The notes beneath the pieces are model-generated. The model worked only from the letters and a program-made list of their open reading frames with translations. It had not been told where the DNA came from and made no database searches. From assembly GCA_016223245.1 (NCBI GenBank), contig JACRPL010000021.1, positions 122,770 through 186,769 on the forward strand: a stretch of 64,000 nucleotides of DNA, written 5' to 3'. The DNA is from Candidatus Saganbacteria bacterium (GTDB taxonomy: Bacteria > Margulisbacteria > WOR-1 > XYC2-FULL-46-14 > XYC2-FULL-37-10). Of the stretch, positions 56,143 to 63,486 are shown in pieces; position 1 is the stretch's first letter, and each line of letters starts with the position of its first letter. Position numbers and translations under genes: made by a program.

Positions 56143-57279
56143 ATGATCAAAAAATCGCCTAAGATTATTATTATTGGGGCAGGGCCCGTTGGTTGCTACA
56201 TGGGGCAAATGCTAAAGCATTACGGATTCGATCCTCTCATTCTTGAAGAACATCCCGAGGTCGGCAAACCTGTCGCATGTGCGGGTATCGTCGGGAAAAA
56301 TGTCTTTACAGACATGTTGCTTCCGATCCCCAAGACCTCGATAATTAATACCATAGACGGAGCCAAGATCTCTTTTAATGGATCGGCCTTTTTGCTTAGG
56401 CGCCCGTCGGTTGCTTATATTATAGATAGGGCGGAGTTCGACAACTCTCTTTCAAAAGGCTTAAATATCGAATTCAATACCAAATTCGAAGATGTTGAAA
56501 AGGACGGCCCGGGGTACAGGCTCAAAACAAATAATGGTGAATATTATGCCGATATTTTGATCGGTGCCGATGGCCCAAACTCCCGCGTCAGGAAACTTCT
56601 TAAGTTCAACCATAATATTAAGCTTTATAAAGGCTACCAATATAGGATCAAAATGGAAGTCCCTGATCGTGATCGCGTAGATGTCGGTTATATCAAGCCA
56701 TTCTCCCTTTTTAATTGGATAATCCCAGAAGGCAACGGTGTTATAAGGGTGGGGACGATATCGGACAAACCGATCCATGAATTGGACGTTTTCATGAAAG
56801 CTCACAATATCCATGGAGATATATTAGAAAAAAATGCAGGACCTATTCCAATTGGGACTTGTGATCTGGTGAAAGATAACGCCGCACTGATAGGCGATGC
56901 CGCGTGCCAAATAAAACCGATCACATCCGGTGGCATTTTCTATGGCATGAAGTCTGCTGAAATATTGGCTGGTGCCATAAAGAACGGAGACTTAAGCCTT
57001 TACGAAAAAGAATGGGATGTGGAGTTCGGCAAAGAAATAAGATTTTGCCTTTTGATGCGATACGCTATGGAAAATATCGATTCAGAAGTTATTAAGAAAG
57101 TATTTGAGTATGTTAAGGAAAACGCGGGGCTTATCGAAAACGCAGGCGACTTTGAAAACCATTCATCGGTCCTATGGAGCCTTGTTGCTAACCCTAGAAC
57201 TTATCCAACGATCGGCACAGTGCTTATGGGTCTCATCAAAAAGCCTTCGATCCTCTTCCGCCTGTTAAGACGAAGATAG
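56143..57279 (+). CDS. Geranylgeranyl reductase family FAD-dependent oxidoreductase
   Basis: A 378-aa flavoprotein. Seen: the FAD-binding IIIIGAGPVGCYMGQML and LEEHPEVGKPVACAGIVG (a feature of the geranylgeranyl reductase group), the ADILIGADGPNSRVRKLL motif, and GDAACQIKPITSGGIFYGMKSAE near the C-terminus. Family members reduce double bonds of isoprenoid chains (in bacteria, quinones or polyprenyl carriers) or are halogenase/hydroxylase relatives. Placed after an SDR and a polysaccharide cluster, saturation of the carrier lipid is one possibility. It appears to have its own leaderless promoter. Confidence 0.9.
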   Translation: MIKKSPKIIIIGAGPVGCYMGQMLKHYGFDPLILEEHPEVGKPVACAGIVGKNVFTDMLLPIPKTSIINTIDGAKISFNGSAFLLRRPSVAYIIDRAEFDNSLSKGLNIEFNTKFEDVEKDGPGYRLKTNNGEYYADILIGADGPNSRVRKLLKFNHNIKLYKGYQYRIKMEVPDRDRVDVGYIKPFSLFNWIIPEGNGVIRVGTISDKPIHELDVFMKAHNIHGDILEKNAGPIPIGTCDLVKDNAALIGDAACQIKPITSGGIFYGMKSAEILAGAIKNGDLSLYEKEWDVEFGKEIRFCLLMRYAMENIDSEVIKKVFEYVKENAGLIENAGDFENHSSVLWSLVANPRTYPTIGTVLMGLIKKPSILFRLLRRR

Positions 57280-57305
57280 GCAAAAAGCGATAAACATGCT
57301 ATAAT
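57277..57305 (+). promoter_or_regulatory. Predicted promoter, leaderless, for the GHKL ATPase gene
   Basis: TAGGCA at 57277-57282 (four of six consensus) and an extended -10, TGCTATAAT at 57297-57305, 17 bases apart. The ATG at 57315 follows nine bases after the -10 box, with no ribosome binding site. The block TATAATATTC...TTGTATG is nearly the same as before the previous gene. Confidence 0.65.
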
Positions 57306-57314
57306 ATTCTTTGT

Positions 57315-58772
57315 ATGCCTGAAATCGTAGCTTCCATCCCCATCACGTTCGACAAAAGCCACCTGATAACCATTGGCGAAAAGTTGTATACCGAGAGCAT
57401 TGAGCTCATCCGCGAATTGGTGAATAACGCGTACGATGCCGATGCAACAGATGTCCATGTTAATATTTCCGAAGATAAGATCGTTATAGAAGATAATGGC
57501 AGCGGCATGGATGAAAATGGCCTCCGCCAATACTTCAGCATCGGTTCAACAGAAAAAAAGAAGCACAATAAATCCCCGATTTTTAACCGTATCCGCATAG
57601 GCGAATTCGGGATCGGCAAGTTCGCCTCTCTAGCCGCTTGCGGGCATTTTGAAGTGACAACTCGAAAAGATGATTTTGCCGCAACCGTCATCTTTGACAA
57701 AGATGAATGGAACCAAAATGTGAACGAATGGGATTTGCCGTTAAGGCATGAATCGCCGAATATCCTAAAAAGCAACGGGACCCGCGTAACGCTGAGCAAA
57801 TTATCAAAAAGATTCGATGCGGCGGATGTTGAACGGCGCATATTGGAAGGAGTCCCTATTAAAGCCGATAATTTCGGGGTTCATTTGAACGGCAAAAAGC
57901 TTTCCGCGCGTTTTGTCGCCGGCCAGCGGATTCCTATTTTTGAAGGCACAGAATACGGCCCGATCAGCGGCGAGCTTATTATCGTTTCAAACGCCACCTT
58001 AATGGTCGGCGGGGCTGGAATAGAAATCAAAGTAAAAGGTGCCACGGTAAAAAAAGACCTATTTGGAATGGAAACAAATTTCCCCCAGCTCAATCTTTTA
58101 TCGGGCGAGATATATGCCGACTTTTTGCCCATCACTTCCGATCGGACAAATTTTATACTAGATTCCCCCGAATATCAAAGCTTCAAAAAATCAATGAAAC
58201 AAGCGCTTGAAAGGGTTTTGCATGATATAAAATATTGGCAAAAGCAGAAAGAAAAACAAAAGATTAAAAGAGCCGTAAACGACGCGATAGAAAAAGTCCT
58301 CAACGCGTTAAAGAAAAATCCCGATCTTGCATCGCTAATAGGCCTGCCGATCAATGAGAACAAAGATCAGCCTGAAGCAAAAAGGATTGACGAACCTAAA
58401 AAACCCAAAACACTCAAAAAAACATCAGGGCAAAAACATATGGTTGCTAAAGTTTTAGGTCCTTCAGCCGTCATCACAAGGCTAAAAATGGGGCAAAAAG
58501 GAATAAGCTGCCAGCTTGACCATTTTAGCGCGGATGCCCCGGAAAGCTATACGGAAGGGTCGGTTATTTATATCAATTTGGACCATCCTCTATATGCAAG
58601 GGAAGCGAAAAATCGTGAAAGGCTAATAATGCATCTTGCACGGCTGCTTACGCAGGAAATAACCCTGTTAAAAAATCCAAAAAATGCCAGGCAGGCTTTT
58701 GACGCCCAAAGCAAGCTAATGACGGATGCTTTAATTGAAAACCATCTTGAAAACACAGCAAAAATGGGATAA
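57315..58772 (+). CDS. GHKL (HSP90/MutL/gyrase-like) ATPase, orphan
   Basis: A 485-aa protein with an N-terminal GHKL ATP-binding domain. Seen: N box ELVNNAYDADATD (residues 34-46), G1 box DNGSGM (60-65) and G2 box GEFGIGKFA (96-104), in the order used by HSP90-like and MutL-like ATPases. A lysine-rich helical region follows (about 285-380), and the last 90 residues contain a small domain (SVIYINLDHPLYAREAKNRERLI...ARLLTQE). No histidine-kinase or DNA-binding motif is seen. Family members of this kind occur in chaperone, DNA-repair and defence contexts; none can be chosen. Confidence 0.85.
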   Translation: MPEIVASIPITFDKSHLITIGEKLYTESIELIRELVNNAYDADATDVHVNISEDKIVIEDNGSGMDENGLRQYFSIGSTEKKKHNKSPIFNRIRIGEFGIGKFASLAACGHFEVTTRKDDFAATVIFDKDEWNQNVNEWDLPLRHESPNILKSNGTRVTLSKLSKRFDAADVERRILEGVPIKADNFGVHLNGKKLSARFVAGQRIPIFEGTEYGPISGELIIVSNATLMVGGAGIEIKVKGATVKKDLFGMETNFPQLNLLSGEIYADFLPITSDRTNFILDSPEYQSFKKSMKQALERVLHDIKYWQKQKEKQKIKRAVNDAIEKVLNALKKNPDLASLIGLPINENKDQPEAKRIDEPKKPKTLKKTSGQKHMVAKVLGPSAVITRLKMGQKGISCQLDHFSADAPESYTEGSVIYINLDHPLYAREAKNRERLIMHLARLLTQEITLLKNPKNARQAFDAQSKLMTDALIENHLENTAKMG

Positions 58773-58802
58773 TAATAAACTGCTTGTACATTCTAATCAA
58801 AT

Positions 58803-58821
58803 GATAATGATTATCATTATC
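58803..58821. promoter_or_regulatory. Fur box
   Basis: GATAATGATTATCATTATC is palindromic apart from its central base and differs from the classical 19-base Fur consensus only at that base; the palindrome extends one more pair on each side (58802-58822). It lies 31 bases after the ATPase stop and about 140 bases before the next ATG. No clear -10/-35 pair overlaps it, so the controlled promoter is not identified. Binding by a Fur-family repressor (Fur, Zur or Mur) is inferred from the match. Confidence 0.65.
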
Positions 58822-58933
58822 AATACCTCCATAAATAAACTGAGTGCGACTCGCCATGTCCAGCTTCCTAAAAATAATTTCTAAAATAACCTCCCCCTAA
58901 CTGAAATTTTCGCATCCTTTTGCCGATATACAT

Positions 58934-58953
58934 ATAGAATAGGATAGAATAGG
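58934..58953 (+). repeat. Tandem 10-bp direct repeat ATAGAATAGG
   Basis: Two adjacent copies of ATAGAATAGG, running into the AGGAGG ribosome binding site of the gene at 58962. Each copy contains TAGAAT, a possible -10 box; TTGCCG at 58920-58925 could be a -35 for the second with a long spacer (19 bases). It may be a slippage product or a pair of alternative -10 elements. Confidence 0.45.
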
Positions 58954-58961
58954 AGGAAAAC

Positions 58962-59720
58962 ATGGTAATTCGCACCAATTTATTTAGACCTCGCCCGACG
59001 GATGGAATTGTTAAGAGAACGCTAGTCCGCGTTGGTAATTTTGTGGATAGGAATCCAGCGTGGGTTAAATATACTACCGTTCCATTGGCTTTTGCTTCTT
59101 TACCTGCTTACCTTCATCTGGAAATGGAAAGAATGGCTCCTGCGCTTAATCTTTTCCCAAATAATGCAGATGTATTGGTCTCATTATCATTTGTTTTTGT
59201 TGTGGCAGCTATCAAGCTTTCGCAGCGATCTGGAGGGAAAATAATAAATCCTATTGCAGATCCAAATGCTGAAATTGCAAAACTGACTGCTGAGCTTGGA
59301 GTTTTAAAAACAGACCATGAAGCATTAGCCCTGACAGCATCATCTCAAAGCAAAGACATTGCAACAATGACAAATAGAAACAATTTGCTTGCTGGCGAAA
59401 ACACGAGATTGGCTGGTCAATTAGCTGACCTCGGAAGGCAGTTTGACGCCGCTAAATCAGAATTAGCAGTTTTGCAATCAGCCGCCGGATCCAGAAGCGG
59501 CCTCCCTCAAATCCCTCAAACAGGTCATGCGGAAATAGATGCTTTGCTTACGGCAATTAGTGATACAACAATGAGAGACAACATTGCACAATTGGCAGGA
59601 GATTCTAAATGGCAGGAGTTGAGCGATTTTCTATCAGCAAACGATTTATCAAAGATAGGAATAGATATAGCAGCCCAAAACGCAGCTGTCGGTAAAGTTA
59701 TGGAACTGCTAATTGCTTGA
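58962..59720 (+). CDS. Hypothetical membrane-anchored coiled-coil protein
   Basis: A 252-aa protein that I do not recognise. Seen: two moderately hydrophobic segments in the first 90 residues (TVPLAFASLPAYLHL and VLVSLSFVFVVAAIKL), a coiled coil at about 105-170 (AEIAKLTAELGVLKTDHEA, RLAGQLADLGRQFDAAKSEL), and a small helical C-terminal domain (AEIDALLTAISDTTMRDN...). AGGAGG precedes the ATG. The coiled coil and the next gene's long coiled coil may pair. It lies downstream of the Fur box but a link is not shown. Confidence 0.75.
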   Translation: MVIRTNLFRPRPTDGIVKRTLVRVGNFVDRNPAWVKYTTVPLAFASLPAYLHLEMERMAPALNLFPNNADVLVSLSFVFVVAAIKLSQRSGGKIINPIADPNAEIAKLTAELGVLKTDHEALALTASSQSKDIATMTNRNNLLAGENTRLAGQLADLGRQFDAAKSELAVLQSAAGSRSGLPQIPQTGHAEIDALLTAISDTTMRDNIAQLAGDSKWQELSDFLSANDLSKIGIDIAAQNAAVGKVMELLIA

Positions 59721-59741
59721 ATAAATAATTAGAGCCAAGAA

Positions 59742-59762
59742 GTTCCGACGTGACGTCGGGAC
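59742..59762 (+). repeat. Intergenic hairpin directly before a ribosome binding site
   Basis: A 9-bp stem (core CCGACG-TGA-CGTCGG at 59745-59759, extended by one G-T and two Watson-Crick pairs) with a 3-base loop. GAGGAG at 59763-59768, the ribosome binding site of the PP2C gene, begins at the next base. Its GC-rich sequence stands out against AT-rich surroundings. It could shield or expose the ribosome binding site, act as an mRNA processing or stability element, or be a mobile short repeat. Confidence 0.55.
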
Positions 59763-59775
59763 GAGGAGAAAGAAT

Positions 59776-62313
59776 ATGGCCAAACCATTAGGTAAAGTTG
59801 AGTCGTTATTAAAATATGCTAGAGCTTCGCATATTGCTTCGGATCTAAGAACTAAGGCATTGTCCAGCATTGCTGCTATTACCGACCCAGCACACCTTCA
59901 AAAAATTGCACCGCATTTGCTTGCTCTAGCCGCTGATCCAGTTGTCGGTGAAAAAGCTTTAGGCGTATTGCTTGATCTAAGGATTAAAGCTGGACCTAAC
60001 GTTTCATTAGGCATCGATGAAGAGATTGCAAGGTTAACATTAGGCCTTGAAGCAGCTCAACAACAACTTGGTAAACTAACCGCAGCATTGGGAGAACTTG
60101 GAATTGATCCAACATCGGCAGATCCGGTTGCTTCGATCAGGGCAACACTTAAGGCTGAGCCTGGCGCGGCGCTTAAAACAAGGCTTAATGACCTATTATT
60201 AAAGGAAGCAAGTGTTGATGGATTGAGAGTGACTCGCGATCAATTGGAAGGTGAAAATACTGGATTGAGAGCAAATGTTAGTAGGATCACTCTTGAACTC
60301 CACAACTTGCAAGATATCATGGCCGGAATAATGGGCGCTTTGGGAATGGATCTTGTAATTGACGTAAAACCGGAGCATGCAGCAAATATATTAAGAGTAA
60401 TCGACAAACTAAATGACAAAGCTTCCGAAGTTGATAGCTTAAATAGGATCATTCGCGAGAAAATAGATGAGATCGAACGCGTCCAAGTAGAATTAAGAAC
60501 AGCAAAAGAAGAGAATGAAAAAACGATTAATGCGAAAGACAGAAAAATTAATGATATTGATGAGAGGCTTCGTACAGTTTTGCAGAATTATGTCGAGGTA
60601 AACGCTCAATTAAGCGCAACAAGGCAAACAACTCCAAAAGATCTGGCAGAAGTTGCTGCATTAAGGGAAAAAGTTGCAAGGTTAGAAATAGAGGCAGAAC
60701 AAAAAGCTTGGGAAGTTAAACATTTAAATGAATCATTAGAAACAGCCCGCCAAAGTCACGAAGCTATTGAAAGAACTTCTGCGATACGTATAAGCTTATT
60801 GGGCGGCGAACTGAATAGAGCTAATGCAGATAAAGCTGAAGCCGAAAGAAAATTGGCTGAATCTGAAGTAACCGTTAGAGAATTAAGAGCAAAGGTCGCA
60901 GGTCTAGAAGAAGAAAACCGTTCATTATTGGTTCAACTGCCGGAGACTCATGCTGAAACAATTGGATCAGCTTCCGAACAAAGGCCAAAACCTTTTGAAA
61001 TTGGAAGACCATTTATACTACTTGGGAATGAGCCTCCTTTATTAAAAGGGCCGGATTTTGCCGTTGTGACCAACAAGGCTGGACGAAATCATAATGAGGA
61101 TTCATCCGGATATTTAAGGCTTAATGCTGAGCAGGAGATCTTTGTTGTTTCTGACGGGATGGGCGGGCATCAAGGCGGGGAAACAGCCAGTAAGATGACA
61201 GTCGAGATCTATTTACAGTCACGAAAGAGCGGGAGATCCATGGTTGATTCCGCAAAAAGAGCCTGTAAAGCCGTTTATGAAAGATCCACTACCGATCCAT
61301 TATTAAAAGATATGGGTGCAACGCTTACAGTGTATGAAGTTGACAGTAAAAGAAAAACAGTCGGCATAATGAATATAGGCGACTCAAGGGTGAAAGTGGT
61401 TGATGGCCCACATGAAGGGCGGGTATTAACAAAAGATCACCATATGAAATGGATGATGTTTGATATGGATCCTGCTAATGTTGGAAAAATATCTCTGATT
61501 GACGGCATGCCGGACACGGTTGTTGATGAAATTGAAAGGGGAGCGTCGCAAAATGCAATAACTTCCAGGATCGGCGGGAAAGCGACTCCAGATTATGTAG
61601 ATCTTATTGTGATCCCATTTGAAGAATCTGATAGAGAAATAACACTTCTCGCTTATTCCGATGGTTTAGTTTATATAAAATTTAATGATGACGGCACGGT
61701 TAAAGTTGGTATGAAAGAAACAGATGTTACAGAAGTTGTTAATGCGTACATATCTGTTTCAGATGTTGTAGTCAACTTGCTTGCGAAGGCAAAGACCGCT
61801 AAGGGACCTAAAGATACGGATAATATAACAGTTGCGGCTTTAAGGAGAAATATCCGTTTGTTAAACGATGCAAAAGTAGTCAAAAGTTTTGTTCTTGATA
61901 ATGCAACAGGACAGCTTGTCGAACAAGTTAGCGCACCATTGACGCCATGGCAAGTTTCAGCTGTATTAACTAGAACTTTTGCCGCAAATATTAAATTTGA
62001 TATCAATTTCTTTGGTGTAAATTCCGGTGTTTTGGATGCAGGTACAGTGCAAAGACTTATGGAAGCGGTAAAATCCGCGGCTAATGCCAATAGCATCATG
62101 AAACTCTATTTGGCAAGAAGTGTTAATCCTGCTATCCTTGCGGCAAATCCAAAATTAATTGAACAATTGGGCAGACAGATCAAGCTCGATAGAAGCAAAG
62201 CAAACCAATTCATTTATATTTTTGCCGAAACCGATGCCGCAGGCAAGGTAATAAGACTCTTCGCGGATTTTAACAAGCTCGATCCATCCAGAGAGCATCT
62301 GTTTAAGTCGTAA
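59776..62313 (+). CDS. Large coiled-coil protein with PP2C-type Ser/Thr phosphatase domain
   Basis: An 845-aa protein. Seen: an N-terminal helical region (1-75), long coiled coils at about 80-400 (for example GLEAAQQQLGKLTAALGEL, RVQVELRTAKEENEKTI), and a PP2C phosphatase domain at about 425-690 with all expected acidic motifs: GRNHNEDSSG, VSDGMGGHQGGE, DMGATLTVYE, MNIGDSRVKVVDG, LLAYSDGL and DTDNITVAAL. The last 155 residues are an unrecognised alpha/beta domain. PP2C enzymes remove phosphate from Ser/Thr; the coiled coil probably tethers it to a partner, perhaps the preceding coiled-coil protein. No kinase gene is in the window. Confidence 0.9.
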   Translation: MAKPLGKVESLLKYARASHIASDLRTKALSSIAAITDPAHLQKIAPHLLALAADPVVGEKALGVLLDLRIKAGPNVSLGIDEEIARLTLGLEAAQQQLGKLTAALGELGIDPTSADPVASIRATLKAEPGAALKTRLNDLLLKEASVDGLRVTRDQLEGENTGLRANVSRITLELHNLQDIMAGIMGALGMDLVIDVKPEHAANILRVIDKLNDKASEVDSLNRIIREKIDEIERVQVELRTAKEENEKTINAKDRKINDIDERLRTVLQNYVEVNAQLSATRQTTPKDLAEVAALREKVARLEIEAEQKAWEVKHLNESLETARQSHEAIERTSAIRISLLGGELNRANADKAEAERKLAESEVTVRELRAKVAGLEEENRSLLVQLPETHAETIGSASEQRPKPFEIGRPFILLGNEPPLLKGPDFAVVTNKAGRNHNEDSSGYLRLNAEQEIFVVSDGMGGHQGGETASKMTVEIYLQSRKSGRSMVDSAKRACKAVYERSTTDPLLKDMGATLTVYEVDSKRKTVGIMNIGDSRVKVVDGPHEGRVLTKDHHMKWMMFDMDPANVGKISLIDGMPDTVVDEIERGASQNAITSRIGGKATPDYVDLIVIPFEESDREITLLAYSDGLVYIKFNDDGTVKVGMKETDVTEVVNAYISVSDVVVNLLAKAKTAKGPKDTDNITVAALRRNIRLLNDAKVVKSFVLDNATGQLVEQVSAPLTPWQVSAVLTRTFAANIKFDINFFGVNSGVLDAGTVQRLMEAVKSAANANSIMKLYLARSVNPAILAANPKLIEQLGRQIKLDRSKANQFIYIFAETDAAGKVIRLFADFNKLDPSREHLFKS

Positions 62314-62334
62314 GTAAGAAGCCCCCCCATTATG

Positions 62335-62343
62335 TGATATAAT
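62335..62343 (+). promoter_or_regulatory. Extended -10 element of toxin-antitoxin module 1
   Basis: TGATATAAT at 62335-62343, an extended -10 (TGn plus TATAAT), about 30 bases before the antitoxin ATG at 62374. No good -35 is seen at the normal distance, as is usual for extended -10 promoters. The same TGATATAATTAT block precedes module 2. Confidence 0.6.
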
Positions 62344-62373
62344 TATAACCTCTTAATAATAAGGGGGAATTCG

Positions 62374-62598
62374 ATGAAAAAAGTGAAAAAATTAAATAAA
62401 CTGCTTTTCTACTTCAAAAAACTTCCGCCGATCAAGCAATCCGAAGTGATGGATTATATTAAATGGCTCTGGGTTTCTCCAGACGAAGAATTTACAGGGG
62501 ATGAATGGAAAAAAATTGAAAAGCTTTCCAAGCAAAAAGGGAAAACATTCGATACTTGGGATAAAGCAAAAGCATACTTAGATTTATTGAAGAAATAA
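62374..62598 (+). CDS. Putative antitoxin, module 1
   Basis: A 74-aa protein directly before a RelE-like toxin, with AAGGGGG as ribosome binding site. The C-terminal half (EEFTGDEWKKIEKLSKQKGKTF...KA.AYL..LKK) closely matches that of the second antitoxin at 62957-63214 and is probably the toxin-binding part. The N-terminal half (LNKLLFYFKKLPPIKQSEVMDYIKWLW) resembles the short helical DUF2281-type antitoxins and differs from the AbrB-like N-terminus of the second one. The stop and the toxin start overlap (TAATG). Confidence 0.75.
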   Translation: MKKVKKLNKLLFYFKKLPPIKQSEVMDYIKWLWVSPDEEFTGDEWKKIEKLSKQKGKTFDTWDKAKAYLDLLKK

Positions 62599-62873
62599 TG
62601 CGGTACGATTTCAAACCCTCATTTGTCCGTTGTTTCAAAAAACTGCCTCCGCAAAAACAAGATGCCGCATCTGAAACAATCGAAAAACTCAAAATATTCT
62701 ATGAAACCAGGGAGATCGCAATAGGGTTGGGTCTGAAAAATCTTAAGAAGGATTATTGGGAGATACGGGCATCGCTAAAAGACAGGATATTGTTCAAGCT
62801 TATTGGAAATGCGGTCTATTTTGTTCTTGTCGGCAATCATGATGAAATAAAAAAGTTTTTGAAAAACCCATGA
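62598..62873 (+). CDS. RelE/ParE-family toxin, module 1
   Basis: A 91-aa toxin-like protein. Seen: the RelE-superfamily pattern [35 protein letters not shown] and FVLVGNHDEIKKFLKN. It is 91 aa long, the same as the paralogue at 63211-63486, and clearly similar to it along its whole length. Family members cut mRNA on the ribosome or inhibit gyrase. It ends in ATGA that overlaps a short remnant of the glyQ start. Confidence 0.82.
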   Translation: MRYDFKPSFVRCFKKLPPQKQDAASETIEKLKIFYETREIAIGLGLKNLKKDYWEIRASLKDRILFKLIGNAVYFVLVGNHDEIKKFLKNP

Positions 62874-62920
62874 AACCTCTAACCTTCCAGCAAAAAAGCG
62901 AAAAACTCAATTTTGCATGA
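62870..62920 (+). pseudogene. Remnant copy of the glyQ 5' end
   Basis: Sixteen codons reading [16 protein letters not shown] then stop, starting in the ATGA of toxin 1. The first eight residues equal those of glyQ at 63483 and the following bases are still alignable (GAAAAACTCAA against GAAAGACTAAA). This fits a tandem duplication of a toxin-antitoxin module together with the beginning of glyQ, after which the copy decayed. Its TGA stop also supplies the TG of the extended -10 of module 2. Confidence 0.75.
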
Positions 62921-62926
62921 TATAAT
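62918..62926 (+). promoter_or_regulatory. Extended -10 element of toxin-antitoxin module 2
   Basis: TGATATAAT at 62918-62926, 30 bases before the antitoxin ATG at 62957. It shares TGATATAATTAT with the element before module 1, consistent with duplication. Transcripts from here would also read into glyQ. Confidence 0.6.
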
Positions 62927-62956
62927 TATTAAACTTATATAAAGGAAGGTGGGATC

Positions 62957-63214
62957 ATGGCCGAAAGGATCTTCGAAAAAAATAAAATTAAATTAGTACA
63001 AATTCCCGAAAAAACGATAAAACATGTAGGTCTTCGTCCCGGAAGCTATGTTGAGGTATCCGACGATGGTTATCATATTATTTTGACTCCAATCGAGGAA
63101 AATTTTACCGACGAAGAATGGAAAAAAATATTATTGCTGAAAAAGGAAAAAGGAAGAACATTTAGATCAGGCAAAGCGATGTTAAAACACTTAAGAGGAT
63201 TAATGAAGAAGTGA
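62957..63214 (+). CDS. Putative AbrB/MazE-like antitoxin, module 2
   Basis: An 85-aa protein with AAGGAAGGTGGG upstream. Seen: an N-terminal AbrB-like swapped-hairpin pattern (IKLVQIPEKTIKHVGLRPGSYVEVSDDGYHIILTPI) and a C-terminal segment (ENFTDEEWKKILLLKKEKGRTF...[12 protein letters not shown]) matching that of antitoxin 1. It would bind the toxin and its own promoter. The stop overlaps the toxin start (GTGA), so the two are translationally coupled. Confidence 0.82.
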   Translation: MAERIFEKNKIKLVQIPEKTIKHVGLRPGSYVEVSDDGYHIILTPIEENFTDEEWKKILLLKKEKGRTFRSGKAMLKHLRGLMKK

Positions 63215-63486
63215 AATATGAGCGGAAGAATTCATTTAAGCGAATTTTTAAGAAGCTGCCGATCGAAAAACAAGAGAAAACTCTTGAAGCAATCCACGCA
63301 TTGATCGCCTATTATGAATCTGGGATTAAAGCTGAAGGTTTAGGCCTAAAATATTTGCGCGACGATGTGTGGGAAATAAGATCATCGCTTAAAGACAGGA
63401 TTCTTTTTTCTCTGGCTGGAGACATTGCAATCTTCCTTATTGTCGGGAACCACGATGATATTCATCGATATTTGAAAAACCTATGA
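63211..63486 (+). CDS. RelE/ParE-family toxin, module 2
   Basis: A 91-aa paralogue of the toxin at 62598-62873. Seen: [36 protein letters not shown] and [16 protein letters not shown]. It starts at GTG 63211 in the antitoxin stop and ends in the ATGA that starts glyQ, so an essential gene is translated directly after a toxin gene. Confidence 0.83.
   Translation: MKYERKNSFKRIFKKLPIEKQEKTLEAIHALIAYYESGIKAEGLGLKYLRDDVWEIRSSLKDRILFSLAGDIAIFLIVGNHDDIHRYLKNL

Noticed and set aside
58648..58857. 69-codon - strand frame running through the Fur box
   Set aside because: It overlaps the end of the ATPase gene and shows no protein motif. GGAGG on the - strand next to the Fur box looks suggestive but leads to no supported gene.
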